Position numbers and translations under genes: made by a program. This document shows, in pieces, positions 44,210-53,640 of a DNA stretch of 64,000 nucleotides (positions are counted from its first letter, which is position 1; every line of letters starts with the position of its first letter). This DNA comes from Limnothrix sp. CACIAM 69d (GTDB lineage: Bacteria > Cyanobacteriota > Cyanobacteriia > CACIAM-69d). The stretch lies in NCBI GenBank assembly GCA_001913845.2, contig MKGP02000088.1, forward strand, positions 62,001-126,000, written 5' to 3'. Below the pieces are notes generated by a model, which saw only the letters and a list, made by a program, of their open reading frames with translations, did no database searches and had not been told where the DNA came from.

Positions 44210-45250
44210 TTAGCGGACAAATTGGGGCATGATTTCGGCGGCGGTGAACAGGCCAAACTGCCCGCGCCGTTGTAGGGAAACGCCGGCCTTCAGGTAACCA
44301 AAGGCGGGGCCACAAACGTTGGCGGCCATGCTGGTTTCGTCACCGAGGGTGAAGGTGTGGGTGGAGATTTTGCCCTCGAAGGTGCGACCCGTGACTTGCA
44401 CGTTGGTGCTGAGGGGTTTTTTGGCGTTGCGCGTATCCACCACACCACCGACCGTGACCCGATCGCGGCTGCAAATGCCCGCCAACTCCAGCATCAGATC
44501 ATCGGCATGTTCCATGTTTTCCAAGGCCAGGATGCCGTTGGTGGTGTCGAGGAGAGCTTCGACTTCCGCATCGGTCATCAGCCGAGCCCGCTCGGTGTCA
44601 TAACCGGGCATGTGGGCGATGTCTTCGCGGATGGTGGCGCGGTAGGCTTCCCAGTTGGCGATGCCGACTCCGAAGGTGATTTTGACGCTGTGAACTTCGG
44701 CGTAGCTTTGGGCGGCGATCGTGGCGGCGGCGGTCAACAGGCCGGGGGTGGCTCCGCAACCGGTCAGGTAGGTGATGCCGGCGTTGGCGAGCCGATCGCC
44801 CAGGGCCAGGATCTGTTCCATGGCGCTGGTGCGTTTGAGGGCATCCACCAACACGCCGCGCCAACCGGAGGCGATGATTTGTTCGACAACCTCGGCCATG
44901 AAGGTGTTGGGCAGGTTGGGCAGGGCCAGGAAGAAGCCATCGACGTTACCCTTGGCGGCTTCGATCGCCTCCAGGATGCTGGTGGGGCTGAGGGAGCCGC
45001 CGGGCAGATGGCCCACGGAACCCCGATCGCGGTAGGTGGCGATCGCCCGATCGGGATCTAGCCCTTCGGGGTTGTAGGCAAAACCATCGCGATCGACCGC
45101 TGCCACCAGCCGCATTTCGCGCTTGGGAGCCAGCACCCGCGCCGCCGCTTGGCCCAAGCCGCCAAAGCCCATCACCCCAACCCGAATTGCGCCGGCCTTG
45201 TCCGAATTCACCATTTGCGCCGATGCCAAGTCCACAACCGAATGACTCAT
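44210..45250 (-). CDS. bioU: (S)-8-amino-7-oxononanoate synthase BioU (suicide enzyme of biotin synthesis)
   Basis: 346 residues. The Rossmann N-terminus has [24 protein letters not shown], typical of the cyanobacterial family once called saccharopine-dehydrogenase-like and now known as BioU. In Synechocystis the enzyme donates the side-chain amine of its own Lys124 to make 7,8-diaminononanoate and is consumed. The equivalent appears to be K139 here ([13 protein letters not shown]), the offset reflecting a 15-residue N-terminal extension. A start at Met13 (45214) would give K127. [16 protein letters not shown] and [10 protein letters not shown] complete the pattern. It replaces BioA in biotin synthesis. 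No other bio gene is adjacent. Confidence 0.78.
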   Translation of the reverse strand: MSHSVVDLASAQMVNSDKAGAIRVGVMGFGGLGQAAARVLAPKREMRLVAAVDRDGFAYNPEGLDPDRAIATYRDRGSVGHLPGGSLSPTSILEAIEAAKGNVDGFFLALPNLPNTFMAEVVEQIIASGWRGVLVDALKRTSAMEQILALGDRLANAGITYLTGCGATPGLLTAAATIAAQSYAEVHSVKITFGVGIANWEAYRATIREDIAHMPGYDTERARLMTDAEVEALLDTTNGILALENMEHADDLMLELAGICSRDRVTVGGVVDTRNAKKPLSTNVQVTGRTFEGKISTHTFTLGDETSMAANVCGPAFGYLKAGVSLQRRGQFGLFTAAEIMPQFVR

Positions 45251-45896
45251 AACGGAATCCCCAAACTGAACGGGTCAATCAACTTCCAACAAATTCCAAC
45301 AAACAAATTCCAACCAATTCCCAGCGCGGGAAAACGCGAGAAAAAGATAACCCCCAATCATTGCAGCGATCGGTAAATCTCAGCAATCGCGATCGCCGGG
45401 TCACCGGCCCGGACTCGGCGGGTTCCGATCGCAATTGCCTGGGCGATGGGTTGCCCAAACCAGTAGCTGACAATACTTTCGAGCGACGAATGGTGGGTGC
45501 TCAATGGCCGATCGATTGCCCCAAACCCTTGCCAATGCGTCCCTTGACTGCGATCGGAAGTTACGCCACACTATCAAAAAGGCAAAGTCAGCGCTCCTAT
45601 TCAATTTAAACAATTGTCAAGAAGCGTCTCGAAATGGATCGTTTTTTGGGCGATCCGCATCGATCAACCCTCGATCGACATTTCAGACCCTCGGTAACTC
45701 GGTGAAATCCCGATTCTAAAAAGACCATGGTTTGCTCGGTTGGTGCTTTCCGCCGCCCGGAACTCCCCCGTTGGGTTCTTCGTTGCGGAGCGATCGCCCG
45801 AGTCAGTGCTCAAACATCTGTACGAGTTATCCCGCTGGGGAACTTGTGCAAAGGCCTTGAGACCGCCTGTTGGCCGCCTAGTCTGGAAACCCCCGC
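45251..45896. other. intergenic region, no gene seen
   Basis: About 645 bp. Immediately upstream of bioU are tandem short words of the type aacaaattcca (45280-45320). The remainder has overlapping frames of 64-93 codons in several phases with no family resemblance. It probably contains promoters for bioU and the DUF2997 gene, but no clear -10/-35 pair stands out. Confidence 0.45.
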
Positions 45897-46109
45897 ATGG
45901 AAACCCTGGAATTCATCATTTACCCCGATGGTCGGGTACAGGAGAAAGTCACCGGTATTATCGGGGCCTCCTGTGCCGAAGTGACCGCCGCCATCGAAGC
46001 ACAACTGGGGCGGGTCATTAGCCGCGAGGTAACTTCCGAAAACTTTGCTCGGGCCCAAGCGGATCGCGAGGCCTCGATCGAAGCCCAAACAACCTTCAGC
46101 GAGTGGTAG
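45897..46109 (+). CDS. DUF2997 family protein
   Basis: 70 residues. It begins METLEFIIYPDGRVQEKVTGIIGASC and continues to the conserved CAEVTAAIEAQLGRVI, the DUF2997 pattern: a small alpha-beta fold with a single Cys. In cyanobacteria DUF2997 genes sit directly before ycf35 (DUF1257) and a ferredoxin, and that order is seen here. The function is not known. It is probably the first gene of the three, with 127 bp before the next start. The length is normal for the family. Confidence 0.85.
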   Translation: METLEFIIYPDGRVQEKVTGIIGASCAEVTAAIEAQLGRVISREVTSENFARAQADREASIEAQTTFSEW

Positions 46110-46236
46110 CACTCTGGGATTTCTAAGGCGCAGCTTTCGAGCCATTCGGGAGCGGCGCTTTAAAAATTTCAGCCGCGCTTGCTCCGGGGGGTCTGCATCG
46201 TTCAACCCGTTCAGATCGCTGTTAACGAAAACCACC

Positions 46237-46623
46237 ATGTCGCACTTTAGCCAAATCAAAACGCAACTTCGCAACCTGACTTCCCTGAAAGCCGCCCTCA
46301 CGGATCTGGGCATGGATTGGAAAGAAGGCCCCGCCACCGTGCGGGGCTACCAGGGGCAAACGGAAACCGCCGACGTGGCGATCGAACAGCCCAACGGCTA
46401 TGACATCGGCTTTGCCTGGAACGGCCAGGAATATGCCCTGGTGACCGATATGCAATTTTGGCAACTGAACGGCTCGGTCGATCGGTTCCTGAAGCAAGTG
46501 ACCCAGCGCTATGCCTTCCACACCGTGATCAACAGCGGTGCTGAACAGGGCTTCCAGGTGGCCGAGCAGGTCAAGAATGAGGACGGATCGATCCGTCTGG
46601 TGTTGCAACGCTGGAATGGTTAA
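46237..46623 (+). CDS. ycf35: Ycf35 / DUF1257 family protein
   Basis: 128 residues from the ATG at 46237 (MSHFSQIKTQLRNLTSLKAAL). The open frame reaches back to 46045, but the family start is MSHFS, so the shorter form is used. The pattern LGMDWKEGPATVRGYQGQTETADVAI and NGYDIGFAWNGQEYALVTDMQFW is diagnostic. Ycf35 is conserved in cyanobacteria and red-algal plastids with no assigned reaction. Its steady linkage with DUF2997 and a ferredoxin suggests an iron-sulfur or redox-associated role, by context only. Confidence 0.92.
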   Translation: MSHFSQIKTQLRNLTSLKAALTDLGMDWKEGPATVRGYQGQTETADVAIEQPNGYDIGFAWNGQEYALVTDMQFWQLNGSVDRFLKQVTQRYAFHTVINSGAEQGFQVAEQVKNEDGSIRLVLQRWNG

Positions 46624-46746
46624 GGTTCGTTAAGGGAGAGGCTTTGATCCTTTCTACGCAACGACTCAACCGGCCGCGTCGGCTCCATTGTCTAGCGCTG
46701 GCTTTGCCCAAAGCAGTGGCGATCTCGCCAGATTTTCTCGCTTGCG

Positions 46747-46801
46747 ATCGGGGCAGGTTCTCAGAGTCCACAAACTCAGAACTTGCCCCGATTTGTTTTT
46801 T
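46747..46801 (+). terminator. intrinsic terminator-like hairpin
   Basis: ATCGGGGCAGGTTCT (46747-46761) pairs with AGAACTTGCCCCGAT (46778-46792), one G-T pair aside, extended by CAGAGT/ACTCAG-type bases. It is followed by TTTGTTTTTT. It would stop transcription of DUF2997-ycf35 before the ferredoxin. Confidence 0.8.
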
Positions 46802-46842
46802 CCGATTGTCGGCTTGCTATGCCACTAGAGGCAGGAAAAACC

Positions 46843-47349
46843 ATGGATCAGGAACCACAAGCACCAATGGAATCCGCGATGGAATCCGCAATGGAATCCA
46901 CCGAGCTGGGGGTCAACCATGGCGCGGGCCCAGGGTTTGCACCAGAGTTGGGCGGTGCATTGCGTGGCCTGGGCGATCGCACCGGCTTGGAGCCGGAACT
47001 GGGCGGTCTGGTGCGCCAAAAGGGCGTGTATGTGGACGAAATTACCTGCATTGGCTGCAAAAACTGCGCCCACGTAGCCCGCAACACCTTTTACATTGAG
47101 CTGGAATATGGCCGAGCCCGAGCCATTCGCCAAGACGGCGACCCTGAGGAGCTAATCCAAGAGGCGATCGACACCTGCCCGGTGAACTGCATCCATTGGG
47201 TTCCCTTTGCGGAACTGAAACGCCTCGAAGAGGAGCGGCGATATCAAGAAATTCCCACGGCGGGCTTCCCGATCGATAAATCCGTGATTGCGGCTAATTT
47301 ACGTCGTCGCAAGGAAGCGGCCAGAAAACGGCGATCGGAACAGGCTTAG
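46843..47349 (+). CDS. [4Fe-4S] ferredoxin with N-terminal extension
   Basis: 168 residues from the ATG at 46843, which has GAGGCAGGA a few bases upstream. The cluster motif is CIGCKNCAHVARN (C-x2-C-x2-C), completed by the distant Cys in TCPVNCIHWVP. This is a single low-potential [4Fe-4S] cluster of Fer4_13 type. About 70 residues precede it, including three tandem Met-Glu-Ser-Ala units encoded by a 12-bp repeat (46867-46902) and a Gly-rich linker. The C-terminus is a basic helix (LRRRKEAARKRRS). It is linked to DUF2997-ycf35 as in other cyanobacteria. Its TAG stop is immediately followed by a MITE. Soluble electron carrier; partner unknown. Confidence 0.9.
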   Translation: MDQEPQAPMESAMESAMESTELGVNHGAGPGFAPELGGALRGLGDRTGLEPELGGLVRQKGVYVDEITCIGCKNCAHVARNTFYIELEYGRARAIRQDGDPEELIQEAIDTCPVNCIHWVPFAELKRLEEERRYQEIPTAGFPIDKSVIAANLRRRKEAARKRRSEQA

Positions 47350-47479
47350 AGGATGTCTGAAAAGTGTCTTTTGGCACGGGCAATGCACCAATAGTCGTGG
47401 GGGCAAGGGGCTTGAGCATCTTGTCTTCGTCGATCGATGAGGCGTGCAGAGTATCGATTTTGGCTTTTCAGACATCCTC
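47349..47479 (+). repeat. 131-bp MITE, copy 2 (TTA target duplication)
   Basis: Perfect 16-bp terminal inverted repeats: GAGGATGTCTGAAAAG (47349-47364) and CTTTTCAGACATCCTC (47464-47479). TTA flanks both sides (47346-47348, 47480-47482). Its interior matches the reverse complement of the element at 5850-5982. The first base of the element completes the TAG stop of the ferredoxin gene. Confidence 0.9.
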
Positions 47480-47593
47480 TTAGGCAACAGCTAGGCCAAA
47501 ACTAAGCCCAAGCTCAACAGTCGATCGCCCCTAGCCGATGGGCCGACCCTGTTTCCCAAATTCATGGTTCCCGAGCCGAAAGCCAATTAACCC

Positions 47594-48148
47594 ATGGCCG
47601 ATCAACCCATGGACGATCGCCCCATGGCCGCGCGGCCGATGGCGATCGTCATTCGTCCCGGCTTGCCCAGCGATGCAGCGGCAATTGCCCGACTTTTTCA
47701 CGATACTGTGCGAGAAATTAACAGTCTTGATTACAGCTTGCAGCAGGTGAAAGCTTGGGCCCCGGATGATTTGTCGTTTTGCAACTGGGCTGAACGCAGC
47801 CAAACCCGCTGGACAATCGTGGCGGAGGATCGGTCAACCCCCGATCGCGACCTGATCGTGGGTTTCTGTGAATTGGAACCCGATGGGCATATTGATTGCT
47901 TCTACTGCCACAAAAACTATCAACGCTGTGGTTTGGGTCGGCAGCTTTACCAAGCCCTAGAAACCGAAGCACTCGATCGTTCTCTTCAACAATTGCAAGT
48001 TGAATCCAGCATCACAGCGCGCCCTTTTTTTGAAGCGATGGGCTTTGTTATGCTCTCTTCCCAGACCGTAAGTGTTCGAGGCGAAAGTTTTGTGAACTAC
48101 AAGATGGTTAAAGCACTCAGCCCAATTCCCAAAAGCAGCATAACCTAA
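47594..48148 (+). CDS. GNAT-family N-acetyltransferase
   Basis: 184 residues from the first ATG; the fold itself starts at MAIVIRPGLPSDAAAIARLF, so the ATG at 47639 is an equally good start. The acetyl-CoA loop is NYQRCGLGRQLYQALE, matching the GNAT R/Q-x-x-G-x-G/A motif. PDGHIDCFYC precedes it as beta-4, and RPFFEAMGFVM gives the usual C-terminal GF motif. The acetyl acceptor cannot be told. The extra N-terminal residues derive from a repeated ATGGCCGAT-like sequence (MADQPMDDRPMAARPM), which suggests slippage at the start. It is monocistronic, followed by AT-rich empty DNA. Confidence 0.87.
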   Translation: MADQPMDDRPMAARPMAIVIRPGLPSDAAAIARLFHDTVREINSLDYSLQQVKAWAPDDLSFCNWAERSQTRWTIVAEDRSTPDRDLIVGFCELEPDGHIDCFYCHKNYQRCGLGRQLYQALETEALDRSLQQLQVESSITARPFFEAMGFVMLSSQTVSVRGESFVNYKMVKALSPIPKSSIT

Positions 48149-48748
48149 GATTTAAACAAGCAAGAGTCGCATCTCTATCATGCGATTTTTCTTGAGGAAA
48201 ATTCGAGAATTAATTACCAATAATTTTGTGATTAAAAAATCAAGTGATCAGTTAATTAATTTCAATTAAGTCAATTCAGTTCTAGCCCGAGGATCATGGA
48301 GAAAATATTAATTGTTGATTTCTGAATCGGAAATTTAATTATAAATTTTGTCAACTGCTGAGATTGGATTCTAGCAATGGAGAAACGGGCGTGCTACCTT
48401 GAAAGTCCGGAAAAACTCGTAAATTAGTTCGAGCATTTTGAAGCATTACCCTTGCTAGTTTCCTGTCTCTGCCACGATCTTGCCCCCTTGATCCCGATAC
48501 GTTGGTATCAATTTAAACCAGAAAATCTGTATTGATCAATCCTGGTTGTTCCGGCATTGCTTGTAAAGCGGCCTGTGAAAGCTAAATTCTGAGGCTATGA
48601 ATCAGAGAAAAAATAAAATAATCCTAAAAAAGTTGAATTGCCATCTGTTGTTGTGGTTCGGTCTGAATGACCGATCGGCCCTCGGCTTAGAGTCAGCCTG
48701 CCACTCACTGCTCCGTTCCTCTTCATTGCTGAAACTGATGGCTCCAAA
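48149..48748. other. AT-rich intergenic region
   Basis: 600 bp, strikingly AT-rich around 48170-48360 and nearly free of HIP1 sites. A 29-codon frame (48180-48269) is too short to call. No RNA fold I recognise. It probably contains the promoter of the downstream three-gene sensory operon. Confidence 0.45.
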
Positions 48749-49762
48749 ATGATGGTTCTTCAAAAATTTCGACCCAAACGGTTCCCACAATTTCTGTTGG
48801 TTTGTGCATTCGTTCTGAGCCTGGTGATTCATGGCTGCTTGGCCGGTGGAAATCGCGAGCTGCCCACCTTGCGAGTGGGAATGAATAATTGGCCCGGCTA
48901 CATGGTTGCGCTCTACGCCAAAGAAGCGGGCCTCTTCCAAAAGCGTGGTCTCCAGGTGGAGTTAGTGCGCTTCACCAATCAGCAAGATAATATTCGGGCT
49001 ACTATTCGCGGCTCGTTGGATGCCAGCTTTGTGCCCCTATGGGAGGCAATGCAGGTAGACCCGGGAAACGATCGCCCGGCCTATGTGATGGTGGCGGATA
49101 TTTCCCATGGTTCCGATGGGATTGTGGCGCGATCGGCCGTGCCCTCCGTGAAAGATTTGCGGGGCAAAACCGTGGCGGCCAAGTTGGGAACCGTCAGCCA
49201 TCTGATCTTGCTAGAGGCTTTGCAGTCTCAGCAACTGAAGCCAACGGACGTGAAAATTAAAGATGTTTCTAACGATATTGCTGTGCAGTTGTTGGCCCAA
49301 GGCGAAGTGGATGCGGCGGTGGTTTGGGAGCCATTGCTGAGTGAAACGGCGGCCAAAATTAAAGGCAAAGTGATTTTTACCACTAAAGATGTGGACAGTT
49401 TGGTGATTGATGGATTGGCCACGCGGGCTAGCTTTGCGGCGGATCATCAAGCGGAATTAACCCAACTTATGTTGGCTTGGTTGGATGCGATTCATGCGGT
49501 GGATACCCAGCCCGATCGCGTGTTTGCCAGCATTGCGCGTCAGTTGGGCCAAACGCCAGAATCCGTTGCTAAGGACTACTCTGGCCTGCTCAAGGGAGGA
49601 GTTGAACTGAATCGCCGGATGTTTGAGGGTCGGCTTGAAGCCGCTAAAAATGAAATTGTGCAGTTGCTGAAGTTAGACCCGCGCCATCGCCAGGTTATTC
49701 GTGAAGATATTGAATTCGATCGTGGGCCGATGATGACTGCAATTGAACAATGGAAACCCTAA
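48749..49762 (+). CDS. ABC-type substrate-binding lipoprotein (NMT1/SsuA-like)
   Basis: 337 residues. The N-terminus ends a hydrophobic leader with LVIHGC, a lipobox with Cys near residue 30, so the mature protein is lipid-anchored on the outer face of the inner membrane. The binding fold is of the NMT1/TauA/SsuA type: [59 protein letters not shown], and [16 protein letters not shown]. No permease or ATPase gene adjoins. Instead, its 3' end overlaps the start of a membrane hybrid histidine kinase by 13 bp. I infer a periplasmic ligand receptor for that kinase rather than a transport component. Ligand unknown; relatives bind aliphatic sulfonates, nitrate/bicarbonate or pyrimidines. Confidence 0.88.
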   Translation: MMVLQKFRPKRFPQFLLVCAFVLSLVIHGCLAGGNRELPTLRVGMNNWPGYMVALYAKEAGLFQKRGLQVELVRFTNQQDNIRATIRGSLDASFVPLWEAMQVDPGNDRPAYVMVADISHGSDGIVARSAVPSVKDLRGKTVAAKLGTVSHLILLEALQSQQLKPTDVKIKDVSNDIAVQLLAQGEVDAAVVWEPLLSETAAKIKGKVIFTTKDVDSLVIDGLATRASFAADHQAELTQLMLAWLDAIHAVDTQPDRVFASIARQLGQTPESVAKDYSGLLKGGVELNRRMFEGRLEAAKNEIVQLLKLDPRHRQVIREDIEFDRGPMMTAIEQWKP

Positions 49763-52194
49763 TTTCAAGCCAAAACCCAGCCCAAAAGTCCGGGACAATT
49801 ATCATTACCCCATCGCCCAAATCGCCCAAAGCGGTTGCCCCTGCCCGCAGCCTGGCTCGGCAGCTCCTCAGCAAGCTAGGAATTTCCCTGATGGCGATCG
49901 GGGTGTCCATTTTGGGCGTGAACTATCACCTCATTTCGGCCCAACTGCAAAACCAAATGGGCAAGCGGGCTTTTGCTATTACCCAAGGGTTGCAGTTCGC
50001 CACGGAAGGGCTGCTGGAAATTAGCCAAGAAAGCATTTTGCGGCGAGTGGTGCAAAATTATGCCACCCTGCCAACGGTGTTGGAAATTGCTATTTTGCGA
50101 CCCGATGGCACGGTTTTAACCCATAGTTCCGGCTTCCTAGAAAACCAATCCTATGCTGCGAAATACCCTGCCCTGGCGGAACCGATTCAAGGTGCAGCCG
50201 CCTCGGGGGTCGAAGCCAGTTACCCCCTGCAATTGCAGGGGCGATCGGTGTTAGTGAGCCTGATGCCCTTTAGCAGCACGCTCTTTCAGGTGCAAGGGAA
50301 GCGGGGGTTGGCCGTGGTGATGCTGGATCAAGAGCAAACGGCCTTGGAAATTCGCCAGAGTTTTCTGACTTCCATGGTGACTTGGGGGGCTGGCATCATT
50401 GGCATTTTGGGCTTGGGAACTCTGCTGTTGCAGCGCTTGGTGTTGCGGCCTTTGAATCAGCTTCAGCAGGCGATCGGGGTTAGCCAAGCAGGCATGACTT
50501 TCACCTTGCCTCCGCAAATGCCTGACCATGAAATTGGCTTTTTGGCAAAAACATTTGAGCAGATTTTTACCCAAAATATTGCCTTGCTCAATCAAGCCCA
50601 ACAGCAAACGGTAGCCCTGGTCAAAGCCAAAGAGGCGGCGGATGTGGCTAACACGGCCAAGAGTGAATTTTTGGCCAATATGAGCCATGAATTGCGAACA
50701 CCGCTGAACGGCATTTTAGGCTATGCCCAAATCCTCCTGCGATCGCGCACTATGACCGAAAAGGAGAAGCATGGGTTAACGGTGATTTACCAATGTGGCT
50801 CTCATCTGTTGAATTTGATTAATGACATTTTAGATCTGTCCAAAATCGAAGCCCGTAAGCTGGAAATTTTGCCAGCCCCGGTGAATTTTCCGGCCTTTTT
50901 GCAAAGCGTGATCGAAATTTGCAAAATCCGTGCTGAACAGAAAGAACTCAATTTTATCTATGAAGCCGATCGCCCTCTACCGGAGGGGTTGTTGTTGGAT
51001 GAAAAACGCCTGCGCCAGGTGCTGATTAATTTGTTGGGCAATGCGATTAAGTTCACCGATGCGGGGTCGGTGACGTTGCAGGTGCAATGGGTCGATCGCC
51101 CCTTGGAAACCGCTGCAAAACCCCATAAACCAGCACAACCTTGCTTGCGGTTTGTGGTGCGAGACACGGGCATTGGCATGAGTACCGATCAGTTGGGGCG
51201 TTTGTTCACGGCCTTTGAGCAGGTGGGCGATCGCCGCAGAAACGCCGAAGGAACCGGTTTGGGTTTGGCCATCAGCCAGCAAATGGTGCAGTTGATGGGC
51301 GGAACCATTCAAGTACAAAGCACCTTGGGAGTGGGGAGTGTTTTTTCGTTCCAGTTGTCATTCCCGGCAACCGATCGCTGGCAAGTGCCGTTGCTGGAGT
51401 CCCACAGTCAATTGGTGGTGGGCTATGAGGGGATGAAGCGCAATTTGTTGATTGTGGACGATCGCCCTGAGAATCGATCGGTTCTGGTGGCATTTTTAGA
51501 GCCGCTGGGATTTGGTTTGACCGAAGCGGAAAATGGGCAAACGGCCTTGAACTATTTGCGATCGCAGATTCCCAATCAACTCCCAGATTTGGTGATTACG
51601 GATTTAGCCATGCCTGTGATGGATGGCTTTGAAATGTTGAAAAAAGTCCGCAATGATCCGCTGCTCTGTCACTTAAAAATCTTGGTTTCTTCCGCTTCTG
51701 TGACGCAACTTGATCGCCAAACCAGCATTGAAGCGGGCGGTGATGATTTTCTGGCCAAGCCAGTGTTAATGGCAAGTTTACTGGACAGTTTGCAGCGCCA
51801 TTTGGGCGTGGTTTGGCGCTATGAATCGGAGGATGTTGCTGCGGATTCTCAGTCCCCAGCAGCCCATTTAACGAATGAATTTGCCGAACAAAAAGCAATT
51901 CATTTACCCGATCGCGCAACCCTGGAAAATCTGCTGGATCTGGCCCAGCGGGGACGCTTAAAACAACTCTTGGCAGTCATTGACCCCCTGCAAACCCAGG
52001 ATCCGCAACTGCAATCTTTCTGGAAGGAATTGCGATCTTTGGCGAAAACCTTCCAAGCGGAACGGATTGAAACCCTGCTGCAAACGGCCCTGGCCAGTCA
52101 AGATCAATCGTTGTCCAGCGAAGATCGCACTGAGCCGGCCATTGCTCGGTCAGCAATCACCAGTCAGCCATCAACCTTTGGAGAGTTCTCATGA
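49750..52194 (+). CDS. membrane hybrid histidine kinase with receiver domain
   Basis: 814 residues. Two membrane helices (about 40-62 and 210-235) enclose a periplasmic sensor of about 150 residues ([17 protein letters not shown]...). HAMP follows the second helix, then a phosphoacceptor helix with [18 protein letters not shown] and an ATPase domain with [25 protein letters not shown] receiver (about 570-690) has [12 protein letters not shown], the phospho-Asp in [15 protein letters not shown], and SSAS/K. The C-terminal 120 residues may be an HPt-like or linker domain. It overlaps the lipoprotein gene upstream (13 bp) and the receiver-kinase downstream (4 bp). The lipoprotein probably senses for it. 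Confidence 0.93.
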   Translation: METLISSQNPAQKSGTIIITPSPKSPKAVAPARSLARQLLSKLGISLMAIGVSILGVNYHLISAQLQNQMGKRAFAITQGLQFATEGLLEISQESILRRVVQNYATLPTVLEIAILRPDGTVLTHSSGFLENQSYAAKYPALAEPIQGAAASGVEASYPLQLQGRSVLVSLMPFSSTLFQVQGKRGLAVVMLDQEQTALEIRQSFLTSMVTWGAGIIGILGLGTLLLQRLVLRPLNQLQQAIGVSQAGMTFTLPPQMPDHEIGFLAKTFEQIFTQNIALLNQAQQQTVALVKAKEAADVANTAKSEFLANMSHELRTPLNGILGYAQILLRSRTMTEKEKHGLTVIYQCGSHLLNLINDILDLSKIEARKLEILPAPVNFPAFLQSVIEICKIRAEQKELNFIYEADRPLPEGLLLDEKRLRQVLINLLGNAIKFTDAGSVTLQVQWVDRPLETAAKPHKPAQPCLRFVVRDTGIGMSTDQLGRLFTAFEQVGDRRRNAEGTGLGLAISQQMVQLMGGTIQVQSTLGVGSVFSFQLSFPATDRWQVPLLESHSQLVVGYEGMKRNLLIVDDRPENRSVLVAFLEPLGFGLTEAENGQTALNYLRSQIPNQLPDLVITDLAMPVMDGFEMLKKVRNDPLLCHLKILVSSASVTQLDRQTSIEAGGDDFLAKPVLMASLLDSLQRHLGVVWRYESEDVAADSQSPAAHLTNEFAEQKAIHLPDRATLENLLDLAQRGRLKQLLAVIDPLQTQDPQLQSFWKELRSLAKTFQAERIETLLQTALASQDQSLSSEDRTEPAIARSAITSQPSTFGEFS

Positions 52195-53558
52195 CCAATA
52201 TGCTATCGGGCTTAATTCTGATTGTGGATGATACGCCAACGAATTTGGATGTGGTTTGTGAAGCATTGAGCGATGCGGGATTTGAGGTGGCCATTGCCAC
52301 CAGCGGTGAGCGGGCGCTCCAGCAGGTGCAGCGAGAACTACCGGATTTGATTCTCTTGGATGTGATGATGCCGGGAATTGACGGGTTTGAAACTTGCCAG
52401 CGCTTGAAGGCCGATCCCCTCACCCGATCGGTGCCAATTATTTTTATGACCGCGCTTTCGGATACGGATAGCAAAATTAGGGCCTTGGACTTAGGGGCCG
52501 CTGATTACATCACAAAGCCCTTCCAAGAACAAGAAGTGCTCGCAAGGGTCAAAACCCATTTACAAATTCGATCGCTGACCAAAGAATTAGAACAGGATCT
52601 GGATCAAAAAAATGCGGCTCTGCAAGCTTCCCAATTGCAACTAATTCAAAGTGAAAAAATGTCTGCCCTGGGAAACCTGGTGGCCGGAATTGCCCATGAA
52701 ATCAACAACCCGATCGGGTTTCTCCGGGGCAGCATTGAGCATATTCAAGACTATGTGGAAGATTTGATGGAGCATGTGGACTGTTATCAACAGACCTACT
52801 CGGAAGCGAGTGCCCAAATTTCGGATCATGCGGAAGATATTGAGCTGGATTTAATTCGCGAGGACTTACCCAAAATTCTCGATTCCATGAAGGCTGCCAG
52901 CCATCGCATCGCAGAAATCAGCACCAGTTTACGAACCTTTTCGCGATCGGATAGTGACAACGAAGATGCTCCGGTGTTGGCCGATATCCATGAGGGCTTG
53001 GATAGTACCTTGTTGATTTTGAAATATCGCTTGAAAGCGAGCGATCGCCGTCCAGAAATTTTGGTTCAAAAACTGTATGGGAACTTGCCAGAAGTGCCTT
53101 GCTTTCCGGGACAGCTCAACCAGGTTTTTATGAATTTGTTGGCCAATGCGATCGATGCCTTCGATGAAGCCACCCATCAACAATCCTTTATGGAATTGGC
53201 AACTCGGCAGCCAACTATCACGATCGAAACCCTCCTAGCACCCGATCAACAATCGGTGGAAGTTTGGATTCGTGATAATGCCTTCGGGATGAGCGAGGCG
53301 GTGCAGCAACGCATTTTTGACTGGGCTTTCACAACCAAAGGGGTGGGGCGCGGCACGGGGCTAGGCTTGGCGATCGCCCGCCAAATTGTGGTCGATCGAC
53401 ATCAGGGCGAGCTGACGGTGAACTCAACCTTGGGAGAAGGCACTAGTTTCTGTTTGCGGTTGCCGCTGCCCTCAATGCTTTCTGATCTGACTTGGGGCAG
53501 TGGCGCGATGATGGGGATCTTGTCGCCCAGCCCGTTGGTGGAGTCCCATTGTTCTTGA
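52191..53558 (+). CDS. receiver-histidine kinase protein
   Basis: 455 residues. An N-terminal receiver (about 1-125) has [15 protein letters not shown], the phospho-Asp in [16 protein letters not shown], then MTALSD and KPFQ. A short coiled coil precedes the kinase core: [20 protein letters not shown] with the acceptor His, a long helical insert, [41 protein letters not shown] and [15 protein letters not shown]. The ATPase motif DNAFGMS replaces the usual DNGxGM Gly by Ala. The ATG overlaps the stop of the hybrid kinase by 4 bp, so the receiver may accept phosphate from it, forming a relay. There is no DNA-binding output. Confidence 0.92.
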   Translation: MTNMLSGLILIVDDTPTNLDVVCEALSDAGFEVAIATSGERALQQVQRELPDLILLDVMMPGIDGFETCQRLKADPLTRSVPIIFMTALSDTDSKIRALDLGAADYITKPFQEQEVLARVKTHLQIRSLTKELEQDLDQKNAALQASQLQLIQSEKMSALGNLVAGIAHEINNPIGFLRGSIEHIQDYVEDLMEHVDCYQQTYSEASAQISDHAEDIELDLIREDLPKILDSMKAASHRIAEISTSLRTFSRSDSDNEDAPVLADIHEGLDSTLLILKYRLKASDRRPEILVQKLYGNLPEVPCFPGQLNQVFMNLLANAIDAFDEATHQQSFMELATRQPTITIETLLAPDQQSVEVWIRDNAFGMSEAVQQRIFDWAFTTKGVGRGTGLGLAIARQIVVDRHQGELTVNSTLGEGTSFCLRLPLPSMLSDLTWGSGAMMGILSPSPLVESHCS

Positions 53559-53640
53559 GGGCCACCGTTCTTGCTTAATTAGCCAAAAATCGTCCCTGTG
53601 GATCTGGCTCAGATTGTTCAACGGGAATTGCCCAACCTTC

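Noticed and set aside
44079-44315. Upstream extension of the DppB-type permease
   Set aside because: It would overlap bioU by 106 bp and adds residues unlike the family; the ATG at 44078 gives the canonical N-terminus.
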